Shown: piece by piece, positions 8,061-17,260 of the stretch
Numbering within the stretch: the first letter of the stretch is position 1
Layout: each line of letters begins with the position of its first letter
Origin: Croceibacterium salegens
Lineage (GTDB): Bacteria; Pseudomonadota; Alphaproteobacteria; Sphingomonadales; Sphingomonadaceae
NCBI RefSeq assembly: GCF_009827435.1
Contig: NZ_WTYM01000026.1
Coordinates: 1-64,000, forward strand
Length of the DNA: 64,000 nt
Reading direction: 5' to 3'
Program-made: the position numbers and the translations under genes
The notes under the pieces: generated by a model
What the model saw: only the letters and a program-made list of their open reading frames with translations
What the model was told of the DNA's origin: nothing
Database searches by the model: none

Positions 8061-9745
8061 TTCGCGCCCTCGCGGATCAGGTCGTGCTCCTGCGCGATCA
8101 GGTCCTTCTTCGACAACTTGCCGACCTGCGTCTTGGGCAGGTGGTCACGCACTTCGATGCGGTCGGGCTCCTCGATCTTGTTGAGCCGCTTGGCGAGGAA
8201 GGCCTGCAACTCCTCGACGTCGATCGTCATGCCCGCCTTGGGTGCGACGAACAGCCAAGGCGCCTCGCCGCGATAACGGTCGGGCACGCCGATGGCGATC
8301 GCCTCGTGAACCGCGGGGAATTCGTAGGCGGCATCCTCGATGTTGCGCGGATAGACGTTGTATCCGCTGCACAGGATCAGGTCCTTGATGCGGTCGACCA
8401 GGAAAAGGTAACCGTCCTCGTCGAGGTAGCCGATGTCGCCGGTCAGCAGCGCGCCGTCGTAGAAGGTCTTTTCGGTCGCGTCGGGGCGCTTCCAGTAGCC
8501 TTTCATGACCTGCGGACCGCGCGCGCAAACCTCGCCGCGCTCGCCCTGCGGCATCAGCTTTTCGGGATGCTCGTGGTCGCGGATCTCGATCACCGTTCCG
8601 GGAAAGGGCGGGCCGCAGCTGTTGTCCTTGATCTCGCCGTGGAGCAGCGGGTTGCAGGTGATGATCGGACTCGCCTCGGTCAGACCGTAGCCCTCGACAA
8701 CGCGGGTCTTCGTCCGCCTCTCGAACGCCTGTCGCACTTCGAGCGGCAATGGCGCGCCGCCCGAAACGAAGGCGCGCACTTCGGTAAAGTCGGGCAGTTC
8801 GCCGAGCGGCAGCGAATTGAGCGCGATGTAGAGCGTGGGCACGCCGAAGAACTGCGTCGGCGGCTTGCGCTTCACGCTGGCAATGAAGCGCTTCATCTCG
8901 AAGCGCGGCAGCAGCACGATCTCGCCGGCGATGTCGATCGAGTAGTTGAGCACCGTCGTCAGCGCGAAGACGTGGAACATCGGCAGCACCGCCGTGGTGC
9001 GTTCCTGCACGCCCTCGCGCCCGCCTTCGGCATGGATCAGCATCTGCCGCGCGTTGGCGGCAAGGTTGGCGTGGGTCAGCATCGCGCCCTTGGGCACGCC
9101 GGTCGTCCCGCCGGTGTACTGCAGCACCGCGATATCGTCGGGGTCGAGGTCGGCGCGCGCGTATTCGGTGCCTTGCGCCATCAGCTCGCGCCAGCCGATG
9201 AACAGGGCATGGTCGCGGGGCCGCGAGCGCTTCCCGATCTGCGTCAGGCGATAGCCGAGGCCGGTGAGCGGCGGCATGGCGTCGGCCAGCGGGCACAGCA
9301 CGACGTGCGCGACGCCGCACTTCTGGCCAATCTCGATGACCTTGTCGCTGATCGACTTCACGTCGGGCACCGCAACCATGTGCGCGCCGCTGTCGTGCAG
9401 CAGGTGTTCGAGCTCGTCGCACGAGTAGAGCGGGTTGAGGTTGACGACGATCCCGCCGAGCCGGAGCACGGCGAAGTAGAGGATCACGTAATAGGTCGTG
9501 TTGGGCAGGCACAGCGCGAAGCGGTCGCCCTTGGCCAGGCCCAGCTTGGCGAGGCCCGCCGCAGCGTGTTCGACCTCGTCGGCGAGCTGGGCGTAAGTCC
9601 ATTCGCGGGAGAAGAAATCCAGGGCGATGCGCTCAGGGAAATTCGCCGCGGCATCGTCGAGCAACTGGGACAGGACGCGCGGTTTCAGCTCTGGCAGGAC
9701 CGTGAACTTTTCGCCCAATTGACCGTTATCGGACATGCCCGTCAC
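8057..9745 (-). CDS. fadD: Long-chain fatty acid-CoA ligase
   Basis: AMP-forming acyl-CoA synthetase of 562 aa that activates fatty acids for beta-oxidation. It carries the AMP-binding P-loop-like motif LQYTGGTTGVPKGAML (about residue 205), the VEGYGLTEASPI segment, and the C-terminal GDIGYLDEDGY and KDLI motifs of the hinge. Start is the ATG at 9745; a second in-frame ATG four codons later is possible. First gene of an operon with the MerR regulator and divergent from thiolase across a shared 146-bp promoter region. Chain-length preference cannot be read. Confidence 0.9.
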   Translation of the reverse strand: MTGMSDNGQLGEKFTVLPELKPRVLSQLLDDAAANFPERIALDFFSREWTYAQLADEVEHAAAGLAKLGLAKGDRFALCLPNTTYYVILYFAVLRLGGIVVNLNPLYSCDELEHLLHDSGAHMVAVPDVKSISDKVIEIGQKCGVAHVVLCPLADAMPPLTGLGYRLTQIGKRSRPRDHALFIGWRELMAQGTEYARADLDPDDIAVLQYTGGTTGVPKGAMLTHANLAANARQMLIHAEGGREGVQERTTAVLPMFHVFALTTVLNYSIDIAGEIVLLPRFEMKRFIASVKRKPPTQFFGVPTLYIALNSLPLGELPDFTEVRAFVSGGAPLPLEVRQAFERRTKTRVVEGYGLTEASPIITCNPLLHGEIKDNSCGPPFPGTVIEIRDHEHPEKLMPQGERGEVCARGPQVMKGYWKRPDATEKTFYDGALLTGDIGYLDEDGYLFLVDRIKDLILCSGYNVYPRNIEDAAYEFPAVHEAIAIGVPDRYRGEAPWLFVAPKAGMTIDVEELQAFLAKRLNKIEEPDRIEVRDHLPKTQVGKLSKKDLIAQEHDLIREGAK

Positions 9746-9805
9746 TCGAAACTCCTAAGGCGCCATCGACCGACAGCGCGAATCGCACTGTGCAGCAAAA
9801 TTTGC

Positions 9806-9821
9806 TTGACGTATAGGTCAA
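9806..9821. promoter_or_regulatory. Near-perfect 16-bp palindrome, probable MerR (LiuR-type) operator
   Basis: TTGACGTATAGGTCAA reads TTGACNTATANGTCAA against its own reverse complement, with only the two N positions mismatched. It lies in the fadD/thiolase intergenic region, about 70 bases from the thiolase start and 61 from the fadD start. Its left half doubles as a TTGACG -35 hexamer, with a CTATAGG -10-like element 19-20 bases further, a spacing typical of MerR-activated promoters. The link to the adjacent MerR regulator is inference. Confidence 0.65.
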
Positions 9822-9891
9822 TTCGCGCACCTATAGGGAATATTCCGGCACGCGGTCGAGTCTCGTGCCAAGTCCAGAGAGGTTCTTCCCG

Positions 9892-11025
9892 ATGACCGAA
9901 GTCGTGATCGCCGGCTACGCCCGCTCCCCGTTCACCTTTGCGACGAAGGGCGCGCTGGCCCGGGTCCGGCCGGACGACCTCGCCGCGCAGGTCGTCAAGG
10001 GCTTGCTCGAACGGACCGGCGTCGATCCCGGCAAGATCGAGGATCTCGCGCTCGGCTGCGCCTTCCCTGAGGGCGAGCAGGGCTTCAACATGGCGCGGCT
10101 GGTCGTGCTGCTGGCCGGCCTGCCCAACGGCGTCGGCGGCATCACCATCAACCGCTTCTGCGGCTCTTCGATGAGCGCGATCCACTACGCCGCCGGACAG
10201 ATCTGCCTCGGCGCGGGCGAGTGCTTCATCGCCGCCGGGGTGGAATCGATGAGCCGGATGCCGATGGGCGGCTTCAACCCCATGCCTAACCCCCAGCTGG
10301 CCAAGAACAGCCACGCCTACATCTCGATGGGCGACACCGCCGAAAACCTCGCGAAGAAGTACGCCATCGCCCGCGCCGAGCAGGAGCGGTTTGCCGTGGC
10401 CAGCCAGAAGAAGGCCGCCGCCGCGCAGGCCGCGGGCAAGTTCAAGGACGAGATCATCCCCATCGTGCAGGGCGACACCACGATCAGCGAGGACGGCACC
10501 TTGCGCCCCGACACCACTGCCGAGGGTCTCGCCGGTCTCAAGCCCGCCTTCCAGGCCGACGGCACGGTGACCGCGGGCACCTCCTCCCCGCTGACCGATG
10601 GCGCCTCGGCAACGCTGGTCTGCAGCGCCGAATTCGCAAAGGCCAACGGGCTCGAGGTCATCGCAAGGATCAAGTCGGTCGCCATCTCCGGCTGCGCGCC
10701 TGAGATCATGGGCATCGGCCCGGTCGGAGCCTCGATGAAAGCGCTTGAACGCGCCGGGCTCAAGGCCTCCGACATCGACGTGGTCGAACTTAACGAAGCC
10801 TTCGCCAGCCAGGCGCTCGCCTCGATGATCGACCTCGGGCTCGATGAAGCCAGGGTCAATATCGACGGCGGCGCCATTGCCATCGGCCACCCGCTCGGCG
10901 CCACGGGCGCGCGCATCGTCGGCAAGGCTGCCGCGATCCTCAAGCGCGACGGCGGCAAGTACGCGCTCGCCACCCAGTGCATCGGCGGCGGCCAGGGCAT
11001 CGCCACGATCCTGGAGGCCGCATGA
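9892..11025 (+). CDS. Acetyl-CoA C-acyltransferase (thiolase)
   Basis: Degradative thiolase of 377 aa, last step of the beta-oxidation cycle. Catalytic Cys sits in NRFCGSSMSA (about residue 90), the His in GGAIAIGHPLGATGAR (about residue 330), and the second Cys in YALATQCIGGGQG near the C-terminus; all three family residues are present. ATG 9892 follows a GAGAGG site; an earlier in-frame ATG at 9865 lacks one. Its stop overlaps the start of the dehydrogenase/hydratase gene. The pair thiolase plus multifunctional enzyme resembles FadA/FadB, with a separate acyl-CoA dehydrogenase completing the set. Confidence 0.92.
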   Translation: MTEVVIAGYARSPFTFATKGALARVRPDDLAAQVVKGLLERTGVDPGKIEDLALGCAFPEGEQGFNMARLVVLLAGLPNGVGGITINRFCGSSMSAIHYAAGQICLGAGECFIAAGVESMSRMPMGGFNPMPNPQLAKNSHAYISMGDTAENLAKKYAIARAEQERFAVASQKKAAAAQAAGKFKDEIIPIVQGDTTISEDGTLRPDTTAEGLAGLKPAFQADGTVTAGTSSPLTDGASATLVCSAEFAKANGLEVIARIKSVAISGCAPEIMGIGPVGASMKALERAGLKASDIDVVELNEAFASQALASMIDLGLDEARVNIDGGAIAIGHPLGATGARIVGKAAAILKRDGGKYALATQCIGGGQGIATILEAA

Positions 11026-13355
11026 TGGCTGACGCTTCGATCAAGAAGGTCTGCGTCATCGGTTCGGGCGTGATGGGCTCGGGCATTGCCGCGCAGGTTG
11101 CCAATGCGGGTATTCCCGTGCTCCTGCTCGACATCCCTGCCAAGGACGGCCCGAACCGCAACGCCATTGCCGAAGGCGCCGTGGCCAAGATGCTCAAGAC
11201 CGAGCCCGCCCCGTTCATGACGCCCGCGGCGACCAAACTTGTCGAGACCGGCAACATCGACGACGATCTCGGCCGGATTTTCGAGTGCGACTGGATCGTC
11301 GAGGCGATCATCGAGAACCTCGACATCAAGCGTAGTCTTTATGCCAAGATCGAAGTCCACCGGAAGGCCGGCACGCCGATCTCCTCCAACACCTCGTCAA
11401 TCCCGCTGGCGATGCTGACCGAGGGCCGTTCGGACGACTTCAAGGCCTCGTTCCTCATCACCCACTTCTTCAACCCGCCGCGCTACATGCGGCTGATCGA
11501 ACTGGTGACCAGCCCGCACACCAGCGAAGAGATCGTCGAGCACGTCGAGACCTTCGTCGACCGCACGCTCGGCAAGAGCGTGGTCTGGTGCAAGGACACG
11601 CCCGGCTTTATCGCCAATCGCATCGGCACATACTGGATCCAGACCGGTGTCAACGGCGCGTTCGACCTTGGCGTTTCAGTCGAGGATGCAGACGCCATTG
11701 TCGGCAAGCCGATGGGCGTGCCTAAGACCGGCATCTTCGGATTGGTCGATCTCGTCGGGCTCGACCTCCAGCCGCATCTCATGGCTAGCCTGCAATCCAC
11801 GCTGCCGAAGGACGATCCCTACCAGGCCATCGCCCGCATCGAGCCGCTGATCGATAAGCTGATCGCCGAGGGCTATACCGGCCGCAAGGGAAAGGGCGGC
11901 TTCTTCCGCATGAACAAGGATGGGGCAAAGCGTACGCTCGAAGCCATCGATCTTGCGAGCGGCGAATATCATGTCGCCGCCAAGCCTTCGGTCCCGTCCG
12001 GCGCTGCCGCCAAGGGCGACCTCAAGGCGCTGGTCGAAATGGACGGGAAGTACGGCAAGTACGCCTGGACCGTACTCGGCAACACCGTGGCCTATGCCGC
12101 GGCGCTGGTGCCGGAAATTTCCGACACGATCGTCGGCGTCGATGACGCGATGAAGCTCGGCTACAACTGGAAGTTCGGGCCGTTCGAGTGGATCGACAAG
12201 CTCGGCGCCGACTATGTCGCCAGGCGCCTTGAAGCCGAGGGCAAGCCGGTCCCCGAACTGCTAAAGCTCGCCTCGGGCCGGACCTTCTACCGCGTCGAGG
12301 GCGGCAAGCGGCAATACCTCGGCACCGACGGCGCATACCACGACGTCGAGCGCGCCGAGGGCGTATTGCTGCTGTCCGACCTCAAGCTTTCCAGCAAGCC
12401 GCTGATCAAGAATTCCAGCGCCGCGCTGTGGGACATCGGCGACGGCGTGGTGTGCCTAGAGTTCACCGGCAAGATGAACGCGCTCGACGGCGAGGTAATG
12501 AAGCTGATCGGCCAGGCCGCCGGGCTCGTCGCCAAGGACTACAAGGCGCTCGTCGTCTACAACGAGGGCACGCACTTTTCCGCCGGGGCCAACCTCGGTC
12601 TCGCGCTGTTCGCCTACAACATCGCCGCCTTCCCGGAGATCGAACAGCTCATCGGCGGCGGGCAGCTTGCCTACAAGGCGCTCAAGTATGCGCCCTTCCC
12701 CGTGGTCGGCGCGCCGGCCGGGATGGCGCTTGGCGGGGGCTGTGAAATCCTGCTCCACTGCGACGCAATCCAGGCCCATGCCGAACTCTACGTTGGCCTC
12801 GTCGAATGCGGCGTCGGGCTGATCCCCGCCTGGGGTGGCTGCGGCGAGATGCTCGACCGCTGGAAGCACATGCCCAAGATGCCCAAGGGCCCGATGCCCG
12901 CGGTGGCCAAGGTGTTCGAGATCGTCTCGACCGCCACGGTTTCCAAGTCGGCGGCCAACGCCAAGGAACTCGGCTTCCTACGTCCGGCCGACGGCGTGAC
13001 GATGAACCGCGACCGCCTGCTCTACGAAGCCAAGCAGAAGGCGCTGGCGCTGGCCGAGGACTACAAGGCGCCTGAGCCGCCAGACTTCACCCTGCCCGGC
13101 CCGGCCGGCAAGGCGGCGCTGATGCTGGCGGTGACCGACTTCCACAACCGCGGCCTCGCCACCGATTACGATGTCGTGGTGTCCGAGGCGCTGGCGACCG
13201 TCCTGACCGGCGGCGATGGCGACCCCGTCCAGCCGATCACCGAGAACGAGATGCTCGCGCTCGAGCGCAAGGAATTCATGGCGCGGCTCAACGACCCGCG
13301 CACGCTGGCCCGGATCGAGACGATGCTCGAAACCGGCAAGCCGCTGAGGAACTAG
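11022..13355 (+). CDS. 3-hydroxyacyl-CoA dehydrogenase / enoyl-CoA hydratase fusion
   Basis: Multifunctional beta-oxidation protein of 777 aa with domains in reverse order relative to FadB. The N-terminal Rossmann motif is VIGSGVMGSGIAAQVANAG (about 10-28), followed by the 3HCDH motif SNTSSIPL and the HFFNPPRYMRLIELV segment with the catalytic His; a second 3HCDH C-domain spans about 345-440. A crotonase domain follows from about 470, including HFSAGANLGL and GGGCEILLHCD. The start is one of two consecutive ATGs (11022 or 11025) overlapping the thiolase stop. Dehydrogenase-first architecture is common in alphaproteobacteria. Confidence 0.9.
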   Translation: MMADASIKKVCVIGSGVMGSGIAAQVANAGIPVLLLDIPAKDGPNRNAIAEGAVAKMLKTEPAPFMTPAATKLVETGNIDDDLGRIFECDWIVEAIIENLDIKRSLYAKIEVHRKAGTPISSNTSSIPLAMLTEGRSDDFKASFLITHFFNPPRYMRLIELVTSPHTSEEIVEHVETFVDRTLGKSVVWCKDTPGFIANRIGTYWIQTGVNGAFDLGVSVEDADAIVGKPMGVPKTGIFGLVDLVGLDLQPHLMASLQSTLPKDDPYQAIARIEPLIDKLIAEGYTGRKGKGGFFRMNKDGAKRTLEAIDLASGEYHVAAKPSVPSGAAAKGDLKALVEMDGKYGKYAWTVLGNTVAYAAALVPEISDTIVGVDDAMKLGYNWKFGPFEWIDKLGADYVARRLEAEGKPVPELLKLASGRTFYRVEGGKRQYLGTDGAYHDVERAEGVLLLSDLKLSSKPLIKNSSAALWDIGDGVVCLEFTGKMNALDGEVMKLIGQAAGLVAKDYKALVVYNEGTHFSAGANLGLALFAYNIAAFPEIEQLIGGGQLAYKALKYAPFPVVGAPAGMALGGGCEILLHCDAIQAHAELYVGLVECGVGLIPAWGGCGEMLDRWKHMPKMPKGPMPAVAKVFEIVSTATVSKSAANAKELGFLRPADGVTMNRDRLLYEAKQKALALAEDYKAPEPPDFTLPGPAGKAALMLAVTDFHNRGLATDYDVVVSEALATVLTGGDGDPVQPITENEMLALERKEFMARLNDPRTLARIETMLETGKPLRN

Positions 13356-13365
13356 GAGAGAGACG

Positions 13366-15156
13366 ATGCAAGTCTACGAGGCCCCCCTGCGCGACATGCG
13401 CTTCGTGCTCCACGAACTCTTCGCCGACGAACCGTTCGGCAAGGTCGAGGCGAACGAGGAGTTCGACACCGATCTGCTCGACGCGATCCTCGAGGAAGCG
13501 AACAAGCTGGCCACCGGCGTGCTGCTGCCGCTCAACCGCAGCGGCGACGAGGAAGGCTGCCACCTCGAAAACGGCGTGGTCCGCACTCCCAAGGGCTTCA
13601 AAGAGGCCTACGACCAGTTCCGCGAGGGCGGCTGGTGCGCGCTCGCCGCCGATCCGGCGTGGGGCGGACAGGGCCTGCCCGAGACGGTCAACAAGCTGGT
13701 CGAGGAGATGATCAGCGCGACCAACGTCAGCTTCGGACTCTATCCCGGCCTGACCCACGGCGCGACCACGGCGATGATCGACTTCGCCAGCGAGGATCTC
13801 AAGAACACCTGGCTGCCCAAGATGGTCGAAGGCACCTGGTCGGGCACAATGTGCCTGACCGAGGCGCATTGCGGGACCGATCTCGGCCTGCTGCGCACCA
13901 AGGCGGTGCCGCAGGACGACGGCAGCTACAAGATTTCCGGCGGCAAGATTTTCATCTCCGCCGGCGAGCAGGACCTGACCGAGAACATCGTCCACCTCGT
14001 GCTGGCGCGGCTCCCCGATGCCCCAGCGGGCATCAAGGGTATCTCGATGTTCCTCGTCCCCAAGCTGCTGCTCGACGACCAGGGTCGTCCGTCCAAGCCG
14101 AACAACGTCTCGGTCGCGGCGATCGAGCACAAGATGGGCATCAAGGCATCGGCCACCTGCCAACTCAACTTCGATGAGAGCACCGGCTGGCTCGTCGGCA
14201 CGCCCAACAAGGGCATGCAGGCGATGTTCCGCATGATGAACAACGAGCGCGTCGCTGTCGGCGTGCAGGGCCTCGGTATCGGTGAGGCCGCCTACCAGTC
14301 GGCCGTGTGGTACGCCAAGGACCGCCTGCAGGGTCGCTCGCTGTCGGGCGCGAAGTATCCCGACAAGCCGGCCGATCCGATCATCGTCCACCCCGACGTT
14401 CGCCGCATGCTGATGACCATGCGCGCCAACAACGAAGGCTGCCGCGCCGTGTGCGGCTGGGTCGCCCGCGCGCTCGAAACCGCCGAAAAAGGCACCGAAC
14501 CCGAGGCCAAGCAACGCGCCGAGGACTTCGTCGCGCTGATGACTCCAGTGGTGAAGGCGCTATTCACCGATCTAGGCTTCGAGAGCGCCAACCTCGCGGT
14601 GCAGGTCTATGGCGGGCACGGCTACATCCGCGAGAGCGGGGTCGAGCAGTACGTCCGCGACGCGCGCATCGCGCAGATTTACGAAGGCACCAACGGCATC
14701 CAGGCGCTCGACCTCGTCGGCCGCAAGATGGGTGCGAACAATGGCCGCTACCTGCGCAGCTTCTTCCACCCGGTCGCCCAGTTCGTCGAGGAACTGAAGG
14801 CGCACGAGGAATTCGGCAAGATGGGCGAAGCCTTCGAGAAGGCCTTCCAGGCCCTCCAGCTCGCTACCGGCACGATCGCCCAGAAGGGCCTCGCCGATCC
14901 CGAGGAAGCCGGCGCCGCGGCGACCGAATACCTGCGGCTGCTCGGCATGGTCGCGATGGGCTACTGCTTCGGCAAGTCGGCCGTGCTGGCTCACACGAAG
15001 CTGGCCGAGGGCACCGGCGAAGCGGATTTCTACAAGGCCAAGATTGTCACCGCGCGGTTCTTCTTCGACCGCATGCTGCCGCCGGCGAGCTCGCTGGTGC
15101 TGGCGATCAAGCGCGGCAAGGCGAGCATGATGGAAATGCCGGTCGAGGCATTTTAG
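13366..15156 (+). CDS. Acyl-CoA dehydrogenase, long form with C-terminal extension
   Basis: FAD acyl-CoA dehydrogenase of 596 aa, about 200 aa longer than the classical family because of an N-terminal helical segment and a C-terminal acyl-CoA-dehydrogenase-like domain. Recognisable motifs are MCLTEAHCGTDLG, the FAD-binding region ISAGEQDLTENI, and VYGGHGYIRESGVEQYVRDARI followed by YEGTNGIQALDLVGRK, where the Glu of YEGT is the usual catalytic-base position. AGGAGAG lies six bases before the ATG. Third gene of the thiolase operon; it would introduce the double bond into the acyl-CoA. Substrate length unknown. Confidence 0.92.
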   Translation: MQVYEAPLRDMRFVLHELFADEPFGKVEANEEFDTDLLDAILEEANKLATGVLLPLNRSGDEEGCHLENGVVRTPKGFKEAYDQFREGGWCALAADPAWGGQGLPETVNKLVEEMISATNVSFGLYPGLTHGATTAMIDFASEDLKNTWLPKMVEGTWSGTMCLTEAHCGTDLGLLRTKAVPQDDGSYKISGGKIFISAGEQDLTENIVHLVLARLPDAPAGIKGISMFLVPKLLLDDQGRPSKPNNVSVAAIEHKMGIKASATCQLNFDESTGWLVGTPNKGMQAMFRMMNNERVAVGVQGLGIGEAAYQSAVWYAKDRLQGRSLSGAKYPDKPADPIIVHPDVRRMLMTMRANNEGCRAVCGWVARALETAEKGTEPEAKQRAEDFVALMTPVVKALFTDLGFESANLAVQVYGGHGYIRESGVEQYVRDARIAQIYEGTNGIQALDLVGRKMGANNGRYLRSFFHPVAQFVEELKAHEEFGKMGEAFEKAFQALQLATGTIAQKGLADPEEAGAAATEYLRLLGMVAMGYCFGKSAVLAHTKLAEGTGEADFYKAKIVTARFFFDRMLPPASSLVLAIKRGKASMMEMPVEAF

Positions 15157-15169
15157 CCGCCACGTTCTT

Positions 15170-15252
15170 CGTCATTGCGAGGAGCAAAGCGACGAAGCAA
15201 TCCAGGGTGGCTCGGAGCAGCCCTGGCTTGCTTCGCTACGCTCGCAATGACG
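15170..15252. repeat. Imperfect inverted repeat (REP-like), between convergent genes
   Basis: An 83-bp palindromic unit: the left end CGTCATTGCGAG pairs perfectly with the right end CTCGCAATGACG, and inner segments (GCGACGAAGCAA with TTGCTTCGCT, and CAGGG with CCCTG) pair imperfectly around a central loop. It lies between two convergent genes and could act as a bidirectional terminator or mRNA-stabilising hairpin. Elements with this CGTCATTGCGAG edge are widespread intergenic repeats in proteobacteria. It occurs once in this window. Confidence 0.75.
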
Positions 15253-15270
15253 AAATGTCGGGTCTGGCTC

Positions 15271-16218
15271 TTACCGCCCCGCCACCCGCGCGCCCTGAAT
15301 GTCGACGACTTTCGGGCTGTTCGAGAACAGCACGCTGAACTGGTCGTCGAGGTCCTGCGTGTGCGGCTCGGTGCCTTCGCGCACCGTGGTACGGCGCATG
15401 TCGCGCTTGTACTTGTCGTAGGCGTATTCGCCGCCGCGGTGCATCGAGCACAGGTTGTCCCAGATGACCATGTCGCCGACCTGCCAGCTGTGGCTGAAGA
15501 CGTATTGCGGCTGGGTGCAGTGCTCGATCAACTGCCTGATCATCGCCCTGCCCTCGGCCTTGTCCATGCCCTCGATGTCCATGGTGTGCGCGGCGATGAA
15601 CAGCGACTTGCGGCCCGAACCCTTGTGGACGTGGACCAGCGGGTGGCGCGCCTTGAAGCGGGCGTCGATTTCCTCGTCGGGAATGTCGGCCCCGGCGAGC
15701 TTGCGGCTCCACCACAGCGAGTTGATGCCGACCTTGTCCTCGAGGAAATCCTTCATGTCCTGCGGCAGGTCGTCGTACGCGCTGCGCGTATCGGCGAACC
15801 AGGTCTCGCCACCTTCGGGCGGAACGCTGTGGGCGAGCAGCAGCGAGTAGCTGGTGCGCATTTCCATGAAGGCGCTGTCGGTGTGCCACAGCCGGTCGCC
15901 CTTGCGGTACTGAATCGCCGCCGGGTCCTGAGTGATTTCGCCCTCCGGGTTGAGGTTGCTGGCGTCGAACAGCTCGCGGAACGGCAGGCGGTACTTGATG
16001 CCCTCGCGCGCCGGGACGCGCTCGAGGTAGCCGAAGTTGCGGCTGAATTCGACGTGGTCAGCGTCCGACATGCCGGTGTCGCGCCACACGGTCACGCCCC
16101 AGGTGTCCATGGCGTCGGTCACCTGCTTCACCTCTTCGGGCGAAAGCTTGCGCGTCAGGTCGAGGCCCGAGCAATAAGCGCCGAAGCGCGGGAGGATGGG
16201 GTCTACTTGCAGGGGCAT
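15271..16218 (-). CDS. TauD/TfdA-family Fe(II)/2-oxoglutarate dioxygenase
   Basis: Non-haem dioxygenase of 315 aa. The metal triad is visible as His and Asp in WHTDSAF (about residue 110) and the distal His in SMHRGGEY (about residue 265); the 2-oxoglutarate-binding Arg is in the RDMRRTTVR segment. Closest family in style is TfdA-like (2,4-D or phenoxyalkanoate dioxygenase), but TauD-like sulfonate or other ether/carboxylate substrates are possible. ATG 16218 has GGAGAG about ten bases upstream. It is preceded by a MaoC-like gene 32 bases away on the same strand, so they may form an operon. Confidence 0.88.
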   Translation of the reverse strand: MPLQVDPILPRFGAYCSGLDLTRKLSPEEVKQVTDAMDTWGVTVWRDTGMSDADHVEFSRNFGYLERVPAREGIKYRLPFRELFDASNLNPEGEITQDPAAIQYRKGDRLWHTDSAFMEMRTSYSLLLAHSVPPEGGETWFADTRSAYDDLPQDMKDFLEDKVGINSLWWSRKLAGADIPDEEIDARFKARHPLVHVHKGSGRKSLFIAAHTMDIEGMDKAEGRAMIRQLIEHCTQPQYVFSHSWQVGDMVIWDNLCSMHRGGEYAYDKYKRDMRRTTVREGTEPHTQDLDDQFSVLFSNSPKVVDIQGARVAGR

Positions 16219-16250
16219 AGCGCCTCTCCGATATATTCTTAGCTTGCTAA

Positions 16251-16709
16251 CTACATAGCAACCGGACGCTTGCGCTGCAAGCTCGCCCGCTTGCACTGCG
16301 CGCACAGCACGCCGTCCTGATTGTAAGCCCGATGCGCGAAGGTGACGATGCCCTGGTCGGGCCTCGATTTGCTCTGGCGCACGTCGAGCACCTCGGTCTC
16401 GATCCGCACCGTATCGCCGATGAACAGGGGGGCCGGAAAACGGACCTCGTCCCAGCCGAGATTGGCCACTGCGGTGCCCTGCGTTGTGTCGTTGACGCTG
16501 ATCCCGACCATCAGTGCCAGCGTGAAGCACGAATTGAACAGGATCCGACCGTACTCGGTTTCCTTCATGTACTCCGCATCGAGGTGCAGCGGCGCAGGAT
16601 TGTGGGTCAGCGCGCTCATCAGCAGGTTGTCGGTTTCGGTCAGCGTGCGCCGCAACGGGTGGTCGAAAACCTGCCCGACTTCGAATTCCTCTAGCCACAA
16701 TCCGGCCAT
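16251..16709 (-). CDS. MaoC-like (R)-specific acyl dehydratase
   Basis: Hot-dog-fold protein of 152 aa. It begins with the family N-terminus LEEFEVGQVFDHPLRRTLTE; the catalytic-type region ALTHNPAPLHLDAEYM aligns with the Asn/His dehydratase motif, and FPAPLFIGDTVRIETEV is the later family strand. It would hydrate or dehydrate an enoyl-CoA-like substrate. ATG 16709 is preceded by AAGGAGAGTG, a strong ribosome-binding site. Upstream of the TauD/TfdA dioxygenase on the same strand and divergent from a small lipoprotein. Confidence 0.85.
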   Translation of the reverse strand: MAGLWLEEFEVGQVFDHPLRRTLTETDNLLMSALTHNPAPLHLDAEYMKETEYGRILFNSCFTLALMVGISVNDTTQGTAVANLGWDEVRFPAPLFIGDTVRIETEVLDVRQSKSRPDQGIVTFAHRAYNQDGVLCAQCKRASLQRKRPVAM

Positions 16710-16813
16710 TTCACTCTCCTTTGCCGATGTCACTATCACGGCTTTTTTCGCCGTTACAGGAAAGGTTCGGCCGTTCCGGTGTTGGATGGCCAGTGTCAGA
16801 TGGAGGTCACCCC

Positions 16814-17260
16814 ATGCGATTTTCCGCCATACCCCTCGTCGCGCTCGGACTTGGCCTAACGGCTTGCGGCTCCCAGTCGGACGATACGCCCGCTCCGACA
16901 GCATCGGCGACCGGGGCCGCCGCTCCGGCGCCCGCCCCGCTGCCGACCGAAATTCCGATCCAGTTCCAGGGCCGCTGGGGCCTCAACGCTAACGATTGCT
17001 CGGGCGACCCGGCGGCGGCCAAGGGCCTGCTGACGATCGATGCCTCGACCCTCAGGTTCTACGAATCGACCGGGACGCTCGACGAGGTGACGTCATCGAC
17101 CGAAGGCCGCCTGCGCGGGAACTACTCCTTCACTGGCGAAGGGATGGAATGGCAACGCGACGAAATCCTCGACTTGCGAAATGGCGGCAAGGTGCTGGTA
17201 CGGCGCGAATTCGGAGAAGGTGCATCGCCCGAAGCTTTCGACTACACGAAGTGCGAATGA
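16814..17260 (+). CDS. Small putative lipoprotein
   Basis: Protein of 148 aa with a short signal peptide and lipobox LTAC (Cys at about residue 18), then a Pro/Ala-rich tether (about 25-50) and a small soluble domain containing FQGRWGLNANDC. The region looks like a compact beta-domain with a likely disulfide between the two remaining Cys. Function unknown. GGAGG precedes the ATG by eight bases, which decides this start over an earlier in-frame one at 16721. The next gene (RidA) starts inside its stop codon (ATGA). Confidence 0.75.
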   Translation: MRFSAIPLVALGLGLTACGSQSDDTPAPTASATGAAAPAPAPLPTEIPIQFQGRWGLNANDCSGDPAAAKGLLTIDASTLRFYESTGTLDEVTSSTEGRLRGNYSFTGEGMEWQRDEILDLRNGGKVLVRREFGEGASPEAFDYTKCE

